DNA of 20,753 nucleotides from Chloroflexota bacterium (lineage in GTDB: Bacteria > Chloroflexota > Anaerolineae > UBA4142): positions 1 through 20,753 of the forward strand of contig JAMCQI010000074.1 of the NCBI GenBank assembly GCA_023381515.1, written 5' to 3'. Position 1 is the first letter of the stretch. Every line of letters begins with the position of its first letter. Under the pieces are notes generated by a model. It worked only from the letters and a program-made list of their open reading frames with translations, was not told the DNA's origin and made no database searches. Below are positions 6,994 to 15,125 of this stretch, piece by piece. The translations under genes and the position numbers were made by a program.

Positions 6994-8679
6994 TCACAAT
7001 ATCTGCTCGGCGTGTTCCCCCAGGAAGCGGTACATCAAGAACAACGGCACGAACGTCGCGGTGATCAGGATCATCGACAGCGCGGACGCGTTGCCAAACT
7101 GGTTGGAGAAAACGTTGTTGAAGATTTGGACCGTCATCGTGGAGAACGGACCATAGTACAGCAGAATCGTCGAACTCAATTCGCTGATCGTCATGACCCA
7201 CGTCATAATCCCGCCCGCAAGAATCGCGGGAGCCATCAGCGGCACGACGACGCGCGCGAACGTCCGCATCGGCGGCACACCCAGATTGACCGACGCTTCC
7301 TCTATGCTCGCGTCAATCTGCTGCAACATCGCGACGCACGCGCGCACCGCGTAAGGCAAACGGCGGACGACGTACGAAACGACGAGAATCATCCACGTGC
7401 CGGTGAGCAAAAGCGGCGGCTGATTGAAGACGATGATGAATCCGACTGCGAGGACCGTGCCCGGAATCGCCATCGGCAGATTCACGAGCGAGTCGAGCAA
7501 GCCGCGCATACGCGTCTTGCCGCGCACCAAGATGTAGGCGATGAACATCGCGAGCACAATGCCAATGGACGCCGAGAGTGTCGCGAGGAAGAAGGTGTTC
7601 GTGATCGCCGTCGGCACGTTGTAGAGGATGCGCTCGTAATTGGCAAGCGAAAAGTCCAGGGTGAGTAGCGAGCCGCGTCCTTTGGTGAACGAGGAGAAAA
7701 AGATGATGACGATTGGCAAAAGAGACACAAAAATCACGAGGCAAGCGAAAGCGGTCATCAGCACGCCGGACACGCCGTGCGGCTCCCGTGTCTCGAGTGG
7801 GCGCACACATTGGACATTGTAACTCATCTTGGCGGCAAAGTACCGTTGCAGGGTCAGTGCGAGCAAACAGATCAGGATCAGGATGACGCTCATCGCGCTC
7901 GCCATTGTCGGATTGCCGCCCATTTCGTTGATAAACTCGCCGTAAATTTGCGTCGGCAGAACGCGGAAACTTTCGCCGATAATCATCGGTGTGCCAAAGT
8001 CGGCAACAATTGTCATAAACGCCAAGAGAACGCCGGCGGTGATGGACGGGAACAAGATCGGCAAGAGGACGGTGAAAAACGTTTTGACTTCGCCCGAACC
8101 CAGGTTGCGCGCGGCATCTTCGATGGACTGATCAATCGAGCGAATCGCGGACGAGACGACGAGAAAAACAAACGGAAAGTGCGTGATCGTAAAGACAAAG
8201 ATCAAACCACCTGGACCGTAAATAGAAGGGGCTTGGATGTCAAAATTCTCCAGGAACTGGTTCAGCAGACCCGCGCGCCCCAGCATCACGACCCACGCGT
8301 ACGCGCCGATGAACGGCGGCGAAAGCAACGTCATGACGACTGCCGATCGGATAAGCGCGCGACCGGGGATCGTGTACCGCGTGACGACGTAGGCAAGCGG
8401 CACGCCAATCAAAAGCGAGCCGATGGTCGCCGGAATCGAAACAAGCAAGCTGTTCGTCAGACTGTTCGAATAGTATGGTTGCGTGAAAAACTTGCGATAG
8501 CCATCCAACAGATCGCCGGCCTTGGACGTGAGACTCTGTTGAAAAACCGCGAGCAAGGGATAGACGAGAAACAACAAGAGGAGCGCAAATGCGCCGACCG
8601 TGACAAGATTCCAAAAGCTCAGGTTTCGCCAATAACGCGAGATGTTCGTCCGACGCAAGGGACGTGCTTCAGTTGCCAC
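6994..8679 (-). CDS. ABC importer permease, double-domain (AfuB/FbpB-like)
   Basis: The 561-aa inner-membrane protein has two homologous permease domains of about six helices each. Each carries an EAA coupling loop: EDAARNLGSGEV before LLPILFPS, and EEASVNLGVPPM before VVPLMAPA. The two-domain single-chain layout is typical of iron(III), aminoethylphosphonate and hexose-phosphate importers of the AfuABC class. I chose the GTG at 8679: AAGGAGG lies 6 nt upstream and the first helix follows about 20 residues later. A longer start at 8799 would run deep inside the ATPase gene. The GTG overlaps the end of the ATPase gene by 11 nt, so the two are co-translated. Confidence 0.92.
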   Translation of the reverse strand: MATEARPLRRTNISRYWRNLSFWNLVTVGAFALLLLFLVYPLLAVFQQSLTSKAGDLLDGYRKFFTQPYYSNSLTNSLLVSIPATIGSLLIGVPLAYVVTRYTIPGRALIRSAVVMTLLSPPFIGAYAWVVMLGRAGLLNQFLENFDIQAPSIYGPGGLIFVFTITHFPFVFLVVSSAIRSIDQSIEDAARNLGSGEVKTFFTVLLPILFPSITAGVLLAFMTIVADFGTPMIIGESFRVLPTQIYGEFINEMGGNPTMASAMSVILILICLLALTLQRYFAAKMSYNVQCVRPLETREPHGVSGVLMTAFACLVIFVSLLPIVIIFFSSFTKGRGSLLTLDFSLANYERILYNVPTAITNTFFLATLSASIGIVLAMFIAYILVRGKTRMRGLLDSLVNLPMAIPGTVLAVGFIIVFNQPPLLLTGTWMILVVSYVVRRLPYAVRACVAMLQQIDASIEEASVNLGVPPMRTFARVVVPLMAPAILAGGIMTWVMTISELSSTILLYYGPFSTMTVQIFNNVFSNQFGNASALSMILITATFVPLFLMYRFLGEHAEQIL

Positions 8680-9772
8680 TTCCGCCTCCTTCAAACGCCA
8701 ACACGCGAGCAGGGTCGCACACCAATTGCACCCGATCACCGGGTTGCCGAAGCAGTGCTTGCTCCGGGTCGTGATCTTCGACGAGCAAGGTCGCGCCATT
8801 TTCGAGGCGGACCAAATAGCGAATCACCGAACCGCCAAAGGTCATGTCGCTGATTTGCCCTTGCGCGCAGTTGAGGGATGCTTCGCGGCCCATTGTGTTG
8901 GCATTTGCAAACGCAAGCGACTCTGGTCGTATGGCAACTTTGAACTTGTCGCCGCTGGGGCGCCCTGGCATCGGTGCTTGCCAGTGCGATCCGATGCCGG
9001 CGTCGAACGACGCGCGTTGTGTGCCTGCGTCGTACTGGACGAGGCGCGCGTCGAGAAAATTCGTCGCGCCGACGAAATCGGCAACGAATTGATTTGCCGG
9101 CTTGACGTATACCTCCACGGGTTTGCCGATTTGCTGAACCACGCCCGCGTCCATCACTGCGATGCGATCGGAAATCGCGAGCGCCTCTTCCTGATCGTGC
9201 GTCACGTAAATCGTCGTAATGCCGACCTTGCGCTGCAGTGCGCGAATGTCGCCGCGCATCGCCACGCGCAATTTCGCGTCCAGGTTCGAGAGCGGCTCGT
9301 CCATCAGTAGGACGCGTGGCTCGATCACCATCGCGCGCCCGATAACGACGCGCTGTTGCTGCCCGCCGGATAACTCGCGCGGCATCCGGCGTTCCAATCC
9401 GTCGAGACGCACGAGATGCACCGCGTCCGCCACCTTGTTTTCGATTTCTTGTCGCGAGAATTTTCGGTTCTTCAATCCATACGCGATATTGTCGAAGACA
9501 TTCAGATGCGGAAAGATGGCGTAATTCTGAAACACCATACCGGTGTTGCGTTTGTGCGCCGGGGTGCCGTCAATACATTCGCCATTGAAATAAATCGCGC
9601 CGCTATCCTGGGTTAGAAAACCAGCAATCGTCCGCAGCAGGGTCGTCTTGCCGCAACCGCTGGGACCAAGCAACGTAAAAAACTCGCTCTGTTCGATGAC
9701 GAGGTTGACGCCTCTAAGCACGCTGACGTTGCCATATCGTTTGACGATGTTTTCAATTTTGACCTGGGTCAT
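8669..9772 (-). CDS. ABC importer ATPase (PotA/FbpC/AfuC type)
   Basis: This 367-aa ATPase carries Walker A GPSGCGKTT (36-44), Q-loop Gln81 (VFQNYAIFP), ABC signature LSGGQQQR (133-140), Walker B VLLMDEP (153-159), D-loop SNLD (161-164) and H-loop His191. A C-terminal TOBE-like regulatory region follows (roughly 235-360, including VAIRPESLAF). All catalytic residues are present. The ATG at 9772 has GGGAGA about 6 nt upstream. It sits between the binding-protein and permease genes, overlapping the latter. The family serves polyamine, iron, phosphonate and sugar-phosphate importers, so the sequence alone does not give the substrate. Confidence 0.93.
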   Translation of the reverse strand: MTQVKIENIVKRYGNVSVLRGVNLVIEQSEFFTLLGPSGCGKTTLLRTIAGFLTQDSGAIYFNGECIDGTPAHKRNTGMVFQNYAIFPHLNVFDNIAYGLKNRKFSRQEIENKVADAVHLVRLDGLERRMPRELSGGQQQRVVIGRAMVIEPRVLLMDEPLSNLDAKLRVAMRGDIRALQRKVGITTIYVTHDQEEALAISDRIAVMDAGVVQQIGKPVEVYVKPANQFVADFVGATNFLDARLVQYDAGTQRASFDAGIGSHWQAPMPGRPSGDKFKVAIRPESLAFANANTMGREASLNCAQGQISDMTFGGSVIRYLVRLENGATLLVEDHDPEQALLRQPGDRVQLVCDPARVLAFEGGGSGN

Positions 9773-9804
9773 AGACTTCTCCCAATCTCGCGCGGGGCGA
9801 AGAG

Positions 9805-9841
9805 CGAGGGGCGAGAAAAATCCCGCACCCCCTGCCCCTCG
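9805..9841 (-). promoter_or_regulatory. Intergenic hairpin between binding-protein and ATPase genes
   Basis: Arms CGAGGGGC (9805-9812) and GCCCCTCG (9834-9841) are perfect complements around a 21-nt loop, in the 81-nt gap after the binding-protein stop. Such structures often protect the binding-protein mRNA or cause partial termination. There is no T-tract on the minus strand after the stem, so processing or stability is the more likely role. Confidence 0.35.
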
Positions 9842-9853
9842 ACACCCGTTATG

Positions 9854-10918
9854 CTACTTGTTATACTTGACCATCAGATCCTGATACTTCTTGAGATTCG
9901 CGTCGCGATTGTCTGCCGCCCATTTCAGATCGTACTCGACGGTCTTGATGTCTTTCGCTAGTGGCACACCCGCCGGCAAAGTCACATCCGATCGCACGGC
10001 GCGGCGACCATAGTACTTGGCGATCAACGCCTTTTGGAAATCCGCCGAGACCGAAAAGTCAAGGAACGCTTTCGCGGCGTTCGGGTGCTGCGCGCCTTTG
10101 ATCAACGCGGCAACGTCGAAGAGGACGCCCGTGCCATCGGTCGGGTAGACGACGCCTGCGGTCGCGTTGGCTCCGACCGCGTATGTGTACGCGCCTTGCT
10201 CAAACGCCAAACCGAGCGAATTCTCGCCCGTACCCACTTGGAGATAGACCGCGCTGGATTTGGGGACAATCACCAGGTTCTGGATCAATTTCTCTTCAAA
10301 CTCCCAGCCCTTATCTTTGTTCGCGAGCAAGCGCGTGACCAAGGATTGGTACGACGAAGACGATTTGGACGGATCGGCATTCACGATCTTGCCCTTCCAC
10401 TTGGGATCCAGCAAGTCTGCCCATTTCTTCGGCACATCGGCGGCGGGCACGAGCTTCTTGTTGTACATGATCGTCGCGCTCGAGATGCCGGTGCAAGGCA
10501 CCAATAGATTGGTTTTATCCGTCGCTTCGGGAAGGAGCTTATCCGCTTCCTTCAGTTTGTACGGTTCGAACAAGTCTGGCATCGCGCTGATGGTATCGGG
10601 ACCCACACTCCACAGCACATCGCCGAGGGGACGCGCTTTTTCGGCATTGATGCGTGCCAAGAGTTCGCCCGAACCGGCGGTGACGGTCGAGACCTTGATG
10701 CCCGTTTTGTCCTGGAACGATTTCGCCGCGAAATCAATCATGTCTTGATCGGCGGCGGAGTACAGAACCATTTCTTTTTCCAACACGACTTCAGTTGGTT
10801 TCGGCGCTTCAGTTAACTTCGGCGCAGAGGTTGGAACGGGGGTTGGCGCTGGTGCGCACGCAGTGACAACACCCACCACGAGCGCGATCACGAAGGTCAA
10901 ACGAATGATGTTCTTCAT
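9854..10918 (-). CDS. Lipoprotein solute-binding protein, AfuA/COG1840 family
   Basis: The 354-aa lipoprotein has a signal peptide with lipobox VTAC (lipidated Cys21) and a Pro/Thr/Ala linker to about residue 45. The mature part matches the AfuA/FutA/PhnS-type fold: MVLYSAADQDMIDFAAKSF at the start, DVLWSVGPDT, WKGKIVNADPS, VVYPTDGTGVLFDVAALIKG and the terminal RRAVRSDV. Iron-binding members use a Tyr-Tyr pair that I do not see at the expected place, and the YPxxGTG...ALIKG segment is more like phosphonate or sugar-phosphate binders. The ATG has AAGGAGGAG 4-5 nt upstream. It starts a compact operon with the ATPase, permease, hydrolase and HAD genes. Binding-protein status is firm; ligand uncertain. 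Confidence 0.9.
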   Translation of the reverse strand: MKNIIRLTFVIALVVGVVTACAPAPTPVPTSAPKLTEAPKPTEVVLEKEMVLYSAADQDMIDFAAKSFQDKTGIKVSTVTAGSGELLARINAEKARPLGDVLWSVGPDTISAMPDLFEPYKLKEADKLLPEATDKTNLLVPCTGISSATIMYNKKLVPAADVPKKWADLLDPKWKGKIVNADPSKSSSSYQSLVTRLLANKDKGWEFEEKLIQNLVIVPKSSAVYLQVGTGENSLGLAFEQGAYTYAVGANATAGVVYPTDGTGVLFDVAALIKGAQHPNAAKAFLDFSVSADFQKALIAKYYGRRAVRSDVTLPAGVPLAKDIKTVEYDLKWAADNRDANLKKYQDLMVKYNK

Positions 10919-10964
10919 CTTTCTCCTCCTTGAAAATTAGATGCTAGTTTCGAACAACAATTGG

Positions 10965-10997
10965 TCAAACCATCTTGAGTCCGGGGTTCGGTTCCAT
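10965..10997 (-). other. Short upstream ORF in the AfuA-type operon leader (10 aa)
   Basis: An 11-nt perfect complement of the 16S 3' tail (AAGGAGGTGAT, 11006-10996) overlaps the ATG of a 10-codon frame (MEPNPGLKMV) that ends 46 nt before the binding-protein ATG. The same frame is open a little further upstream (SKFDSLIKEV), so it may instead be the tail of a lost gene. The spacing from SD to ATG (2 nt) is poor for translation. Confidence 0.25.
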
Positions 10998-11022
10998 CAC
11001 CTCCTTGATCAAGGAATCGAAC

Positions 11023-13281
11023 TTACTGCGCCGTCACGAATTGTTTGAGCCACTGGATCATCGTGCTGGCTTTCTCCGACGAGTCGGCTTCAGCCGAAAA
11101 GCGCAGTAAAGGTTCGGTGCCAGAGAAACGGACCAACGCCCAGTTATCATTTCCCAAGTACAATTTCGTGCCGTCCATATGAGAGACCTTGATCACCGGA
11201 TAAGGTCCAATATGATTGAGCGGAGCTTCATTCAATCGCCGTGGAATTGCGACGCGCATTTCCGAGGTAGATGGAATTCCTTCCTCAACATAGTATAGTC
11301 GCCCGGTGATTTCATAAACTTGCTTGCGCAATTCCGAGATACGCTTGCCCGTACGCGCCAACATCTCCACGACCAATGCCGAAGCGAAGATGCCATCCTT
11401 CCCCAAGATATGTCCCCGGATTGTCAGCCCACCGCTCGATTCTCCACCGAGGAGCGCGTTGTGCGCGACCATCGTAGCGGCAATGTGTTTAAAGCCGACT
11501 GGTACTTCGTAACATTGTTCGTCGTAATGCGCGGCAAGCCGGTCGAGCAAATGCGTGGTGGCGAGATTACGCACGACGCCACCGCGCGCGCCGCGCACTT
11601 CGTGCAGATACCAATACAACAAAAGTAGAATATCATTGATCGGGACGTATTCGCCCTGCTCGTCCACAATCGCGATGCGATCCGCATCGCCATCAGTTGC
11701 CAAGCCGAGATCGTAGCGATCTTCCTTCACGTGCGTGATCAATAGCCGCAACGCTTCTAAATTGGGAGCGGGTGAGCGTCCGCCGAACAAAGGATTGCGG
11801 CGCTCGTGAATAAAGGTCACACGACAACGCGCTTCGGTGAGGATCGTACCCAGGGTCAGTTGTCCCACACCGTACATTGGGTCCACAATCACTTTGAGCC
11901 CAGCCTTGCGAATCGCTTCGAGATCGATCAACGACTCGACCGCGTCAACGTATTCGTTTGTAAAATCCCGTCGACGGACGATGCCGGCATCCAAAGCCAG
12001 GTCGAGATCAATTTTGATTACCTGATCCAGGGTCAACTGATTGGTCTCGATTTCAATTTGGCGCGTTTCCTCATCCAGCAACAGCGAGCCGTCGCCGCGA
12101 AAGACCTTGAGTCCATTCCATTCAGGCGGGTTGTGACTTGCCGAAAACGCAAGACCGAAAGCCGCGTCTTGGAGTACCGTGGCGTAAGTGATGAGCGGCG
12201 TCGGCGCATCTTCGGAAAGCAAGATTGCCGGGATATTGTTCCCGGCAAAAACCTCCGCCGCGGCTTGAGCGGCGCGGTCGGAAAGAAAACGGCGATCAAA
12301 ACCGATCAACACTCCGCGCTTTTCTTCTCCGCGCCGCGTAATCTCGTTGGACAACGCCTGGCTCAATCGCCGGACATTGTGCAACGTAAAGCCCTCGCCG
12401 ATCACAGCACGCCAGCCGCCAGTGCCAAACGAGACCTGGTTTTGCTCCTCCTCACGGTGCGGACGGAAGAGTCGTTTCTGCAAGATAACTTCTGCTTGCG
12501 TCAAGTCGTCGTACGTGTTGATGCCCTGCGCCTCGTCTTGGTCGTAGATTTGGTAACTCTCTACATGTAGACCCGAGTGGATGAGGTGATGCACACAATC
12601 GGTCAGCCGATACTCGCCGTAGAGAGAAGGCGCTAGTCTTTTCAAAGCAGAGAAAAGCGATTCCGCATCAACGACATACGCGCCGACATTCAATTCGCGA
12701 ATCTCACGTACTCGTGGCGATGCTTCCGTCTCTTCGATAATGTCAACGATCTGACTGTCTGCATCGCGGATGATGCGTCCGTAAGGGAGCGCGCGATCAA
12801 CGACGGCAGTCAGCAGAGTCAGATGCGCCTTCCGGAGATAATGGCGATTCAACAGCCCACGGATCGAGGCAGGCCGAAAGAGCGGTGTATCGCCGTAGAG
12901 AATCAGCACGTTGCCGCGAAAATCTCTGAGGTATGGGTCAACTTGCAAAACGGCGTGTCCCGTGCCAAGTTGTTCGGGTTGAACGACATAGTGATAGTTC
13001 GCGCCCAAGTGTGCCCGAACTTGTTCCTGCAAGCATCCGACGACAATGTAGAGCGCATTGGGCGACGCAACCTGGAGCGCGTTCTCGACGACGCAATCAA
13101 TGAGCTTGCGGTTGCCCAGGTTTTGGAGCGCCATCGGCTGAACATCCGCCGCGACGGCGCCTTTCCCGCCCGCCAGGATGACGACTTTCAGTTCTGGATT
13201 CAGGGTCCATTCTGGATTTGCCACGATACGACCTTTCATCTTTTTCGATTTTGAGATGACTTGTGAGGCATCCACCCTCAA
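11023..13281 (-). CDS. Fused sugar-1-phosphate nucleotidyltransferase / phosphohexomutase
   Basis: Residues about 31-270 form a GlmU-like nucleotidyltransferase (LGTGHA at 105-110, YGDTPL at 129-134, IIEETEAS, ELNVGAY). Residues about 283-750 form a phosphoglucomutase/phosphomannomutase: FGTGGWRAVIG, catalytic Ser382 in SASHNP, Mg-binding DGDADR (530-535), sugar loop GGESSGG (612-618), phosphate loop RFSGTEP (718-724). The mutase half looks fully active. It would convert hexose-6-phosphate to hexose-1-phosphate, and the other half would make an NDP-sugar. However, the usual G-x-G-T-R-M...P-K signature reads GKGAVAADVQPM (39-50), lacking Arg and Lys. The start is uncertain: TTG 13281 has AGAAGG five nt upstream; ATG 13239 lacks an SD. 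Both precede the first conserved strand. Confidence 0.88.
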   Translation of the reverse strand: MRVDASQVISKSKKMKGRIVANPEWTLNPELKVVILAGGKGAVAADVQPMALQNLGNRKLIDCVVENALQVASPNALYIVVGCLQEQVRAHLGANYHYVVQPEQLGTGHAVLQVDPYLRDFRGNVLILYGDTPLFRPASIRGLLNRHYLRKAHLTLLTAVVDRALPYGRIIRDADSQIVDIIEETEASPRVREIRELNVGAYVVDAESLFSALKRLAPSLYGEYRLTDCVHHLIHSGLHVESYQIYDQDEAQGINTYDDLTQAEVILQKRLFRPHREEEQNQVSFGTGGWRAVIGEGFTLHNVRRLSQALSNEITRRGEEKRGVLIGFDRRFLSDRAAQAAAEVFAGNNIPAILLSEDAPTPLITYATVLQDAAFGLAFSASHNPPEWNGLKVFRGDGSLLLDEETRQIEIETNQLTLDQVIKIDLDLALDAGIVRRRDFTNEYVDAVESLIDLEAIRKAGLKVIVDPMYGVGQLTLGTILTEARCRVTFIHERRNPLFGGRSPAPNLEALRLLITHVKEDRYDLGLATDGDADRIAIVDEQGEYVPINDILLLLYWYLHEVRGARGGVVRNLATTHLLDRLAAHYDEQCYEVPVGFKHIAATMVAHNALLGGESSGGLTIRGHILGKDGIFASALVVEMLARTGKRISELRKQVYEITGRLYYVEEGIPSTSEMRVAIPRRLNEAPLNHIGPYPVIKVSHMDGTKLYLGNDNWALVRFSGTEPLLRFSAEADSSEKASTMIQWLKQFVTAQ

Positions 13282-13336
13282 GGGGACCTTCTATGCGCTC
13301 TCGCGCGCCGCATGGCACGAAATTTCTGCGGCGGTC

Positions 13337-13360
13337 GGCAATCGGCTCAAGCCGATTGCC
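13337..13360. promoter_or_regulatory. Strong 11-bp hairpin between the MBL and mutase genes
   Basis: GGCAATCGGCT (13337-13347) and AGCCGATTGCC (13350-13360) are perfect inverted arms with a 2-nt loop, inside the 118-bp gap between the two genes. No T-tract follows on either strand, so it is not a classical terminator. It may be an attenuator, a processing site or a cruciform/operator. The rest of the gap shows no promoter I can support. Confidence 0.5.
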
Positions 13361-13399
13361 ATTAGCCAGCCGAGTCTGCTCCGCTCGCTTCGCGCCTCG

Positions 13400-14200
13400 C
13401 TAGCCGTGCGTCAGGTGGGCTAATTCAGCCACATCGCCATCCGCTGGCAATATGACCGCGCCAGCGAAATCTCTGGAGGCATACGCTTGGACATTTAGTC
13501 GCGCGCTTTCGCTGAGAAAAGCCGGCAAATGAGTGAGATAGACGCGCTCGATGGTGGTGTGGCGGATCATCTGATTGATCTCTTTTGCGCCGGCGTGACT
13601 CGGATTCCCTGCCAGTCCGCCGCCGCAATCGTGAATGAGAATTCGAGTGTCGCGAGTCAAATGCGCTCGCGTCGTTTCGCAGACGACGGCGTCTCCACTG
13701 AAAACCAGGTTGCCCGCGTCGGCGTGAGTGAGGCACAATCCCAGCGCCGGCATCGCGCCGTGCTTGACGCCAAAGGCACGCCAGACCCAGTCGCCACAAT
13801 CCAACACGAGCTTCTCTTGAACAACTGGATCAACGCGGACCAGTTCGATTTGAATAGGATTGGATTCAGCGCGCAGACCGAATACGTTGATGAGATTGTC
13901 CGCCATGTTCAGAGTCTCACGAAGACCGTGCAGGCGAATGGGCTGGTCGCGCGGAAAATCTTGGCAGAGCCATAGTCCGTGCAAAAGTGAGGGCAGAGCG
14001 TACAGGTGATCAACGTGGCTGTGAGTCAGGATCACATCGCTCACGTGATCGAGCCGGCAACCGGCTCGCAGGATGCTTCGGATTGGCGTGCCGTTGCAAT
14101 CTACCAACACCGCGCGTTGATCGAACTCGCACAGGAGCATGGTGTTCTGTCGTTCGGCAGTCGGTAATGCCTCGCCCGTTCCGAGAAAATGGATCCGCAC
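13400..14200 (-). CDS. MBL-fold metallo-hydrolase, RNase Z-like
   Basis: The 266-aa protein begins with the RNase Z-type IHFLGTGEALPTAERQN strand and has the zinc motif H60-S-H62-V-D64-H65. A later His in VKHGAMPALGL, Asp in FSGDAV and the terminal HLPAF complete the metallo-beta-lactamase pattern. The RNase Z hallmark around the first motif differs, so this could be a phosphodiesterase or lactonase relative rather than the tRNA 3' enzyme. The GTG at 14200 has GGAGGTG about 7 nt upstream and is preferred to the GTG at 14209, which lies too close to it. It directly follows the HAD gene (16 nt), so it belongs to the sugar-importer operon. Confidence 0.8.
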   Translation of the reverse strand: MRIHFLGTGEALPTAERQNTMLLCEFDQRAVLVDCNGTPIRSILRAGCRLDHVSDVILTHSHVDHLYALPSLLHGLWLCQDFPRDQPIRLHGLRETLNMADNLINVFGLRAESNPIQIELVRVDPVVQEKLVLDCGDWVWRAFGVKHGAMPALGLCLTHADAGNLVFSGDAVVCETTRAHLTRDTRILIHDCGGGLAGNPSHAGAKEINQMIRHTTIERVYLTHLPAFLSESARLNVQAYASRDFAGAVILPADGDVAELAHLTHG

Positions 14201-14215
14201 CGTCCGCACCTCCGC

Positions 14216-15028
14216 TCAAATGACAAAACGCTCAATGGCTTGCGCGAGTCCGTCCTGCTCGACCGTAGCGGTAACATAATCGCTCGCCGCGCGAGCCGAT
14301 GGGGTTGCATTCCCCATCGCCACGCCGAGACCAGCCCACGCCAACATATCCGCGTCCGCTTCGCCATCGCCGATTGCCATCACTTGATCGCGGGAGATGC
14401 CCAAGTAACGCCCCAACCACTCCAGGCCGCGACTTTTCGCGCAAGTGTAATGCACCATTTCAAGCAACGTCGGATAGGTTTGGATGACGCAAACCTGGTG
14501 ACTCCACTGTGCGCGCAGTTCCTCACTCAAAGCGGCAGCGATCTCCGAGGGAACGATCACGGAAATCTTTTCGGGAGCACCGTCCAGATGCCCGCCGCCA
14601 TTGCCGAGGATGTGCTGCGTCATCCCAAGCACTCCACTGCGCGGAGCGATCTGGAGTGGAATGGGCGCATCAGAGTAGAGCGCCGTACCGGCAAAGGCCA
14701 CTGGCGAAACGCCGCGCGCCCGCGCGTAAGCGATCAGTTCGCGCGCAATCGGTGCCGGGATCGGCTGATGAAAGAGCGGATGCCCATCGGATAGCCGGCA
14801 GATCGCCGCGCCATTGTAAATAATGACCGGCGCGTTCAAATTCAGCTCACGCGCAATCGTATGGACGGTGGGGAAACTACGCCCAGTGACGAGGGTGACG
14901 ATGACACCGCGCTGCATGGCCGTAGCGATGGCGGCGCGTGTGCGTGGCGAGATGATACAATCAGAGCCAAAGAGCGTTTCGTCTATGTCGGTGGCGATGA
15001 GGCGATAGGTTCTCGGGATAACACTCAT
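14216..15028 (-). CDS. Cof-type HAD phosphatase (subfamily IIB)
   Basis: This 270-aa protein has motif I TDIDETL (nucleophile Asp14, acid Asp16; Glu replaces the usual Gly), motif II VTGRS, a lysine in CAKSRGLEWLGRYLGI, and motif IV GDGEADADML in place of the usual GDxxND. The large C2B cap between them and the length are typical of Cof/YidA sugar-phosphate phosphatases acting on cytosolic sugar phosphates. The ATG at 15028 has GGAAG about 7 nt upstream. It follows the permease gene by 97 nt, a gap with no gene, and likely belongs to the same transcript. The specific substrate cannot be read from sequence. Confidence 0.87.
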   Translation of the reverse strand: MSVIPRTYRLIATDIDETLFGSDCIISPRTRAAIATAMQRGVIVTLVTGRSFPTVHTIARELNLNAPVIIYNGAAICRLSDGHPLFHQPIPAPIARELIAYARARGVSPVAFAGTALYSDAPIPLQIAPRSGVLGMTQHILGNGGGHLDGAPEKISVIVPSEIAAALSEELRAQWSHQVCVIQTYPTLLEMVHYTCAKSRGLEWLGRYLGISRDQVMAIGDGEADADMLAWAGLGVAMGNATPSARAASDYVTATVEQDGLAQAIERFVI

Positions 15029-15125
15029 TTGAATCTTCCGGTCCGGTCAAGGTCGATTCCTCTAATAAAGTAGCGGCGCCACCAAAGCACAAAGATAATG
15101 TAGGGGCGATTATGTGACAACACGC

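Noticed and set aside
9854..10918. Firm annotation of the second importer as ferric-iron specific
   Set aside because: The family covers several ligands, the iron-binding Tyr pair is not evident, and the neighbours are carbohydrate/phosphate enzymes rather than iron genes.
10996..11006. ATCACCTCCTT considered as the 3' end of a 16S rRNA gene
   Set aside because: Only the anti-SD-like 11 nt match; the flanks are coding and leader sequence with no rRNA-like structure.
13400..14200. Calling the MBL protein RNase Z (rnz)
   Set aside because: The N-terminus is similar, but the HxHxDH context differs and the gene sits in a sugar-importer operon; only the fold is secure.
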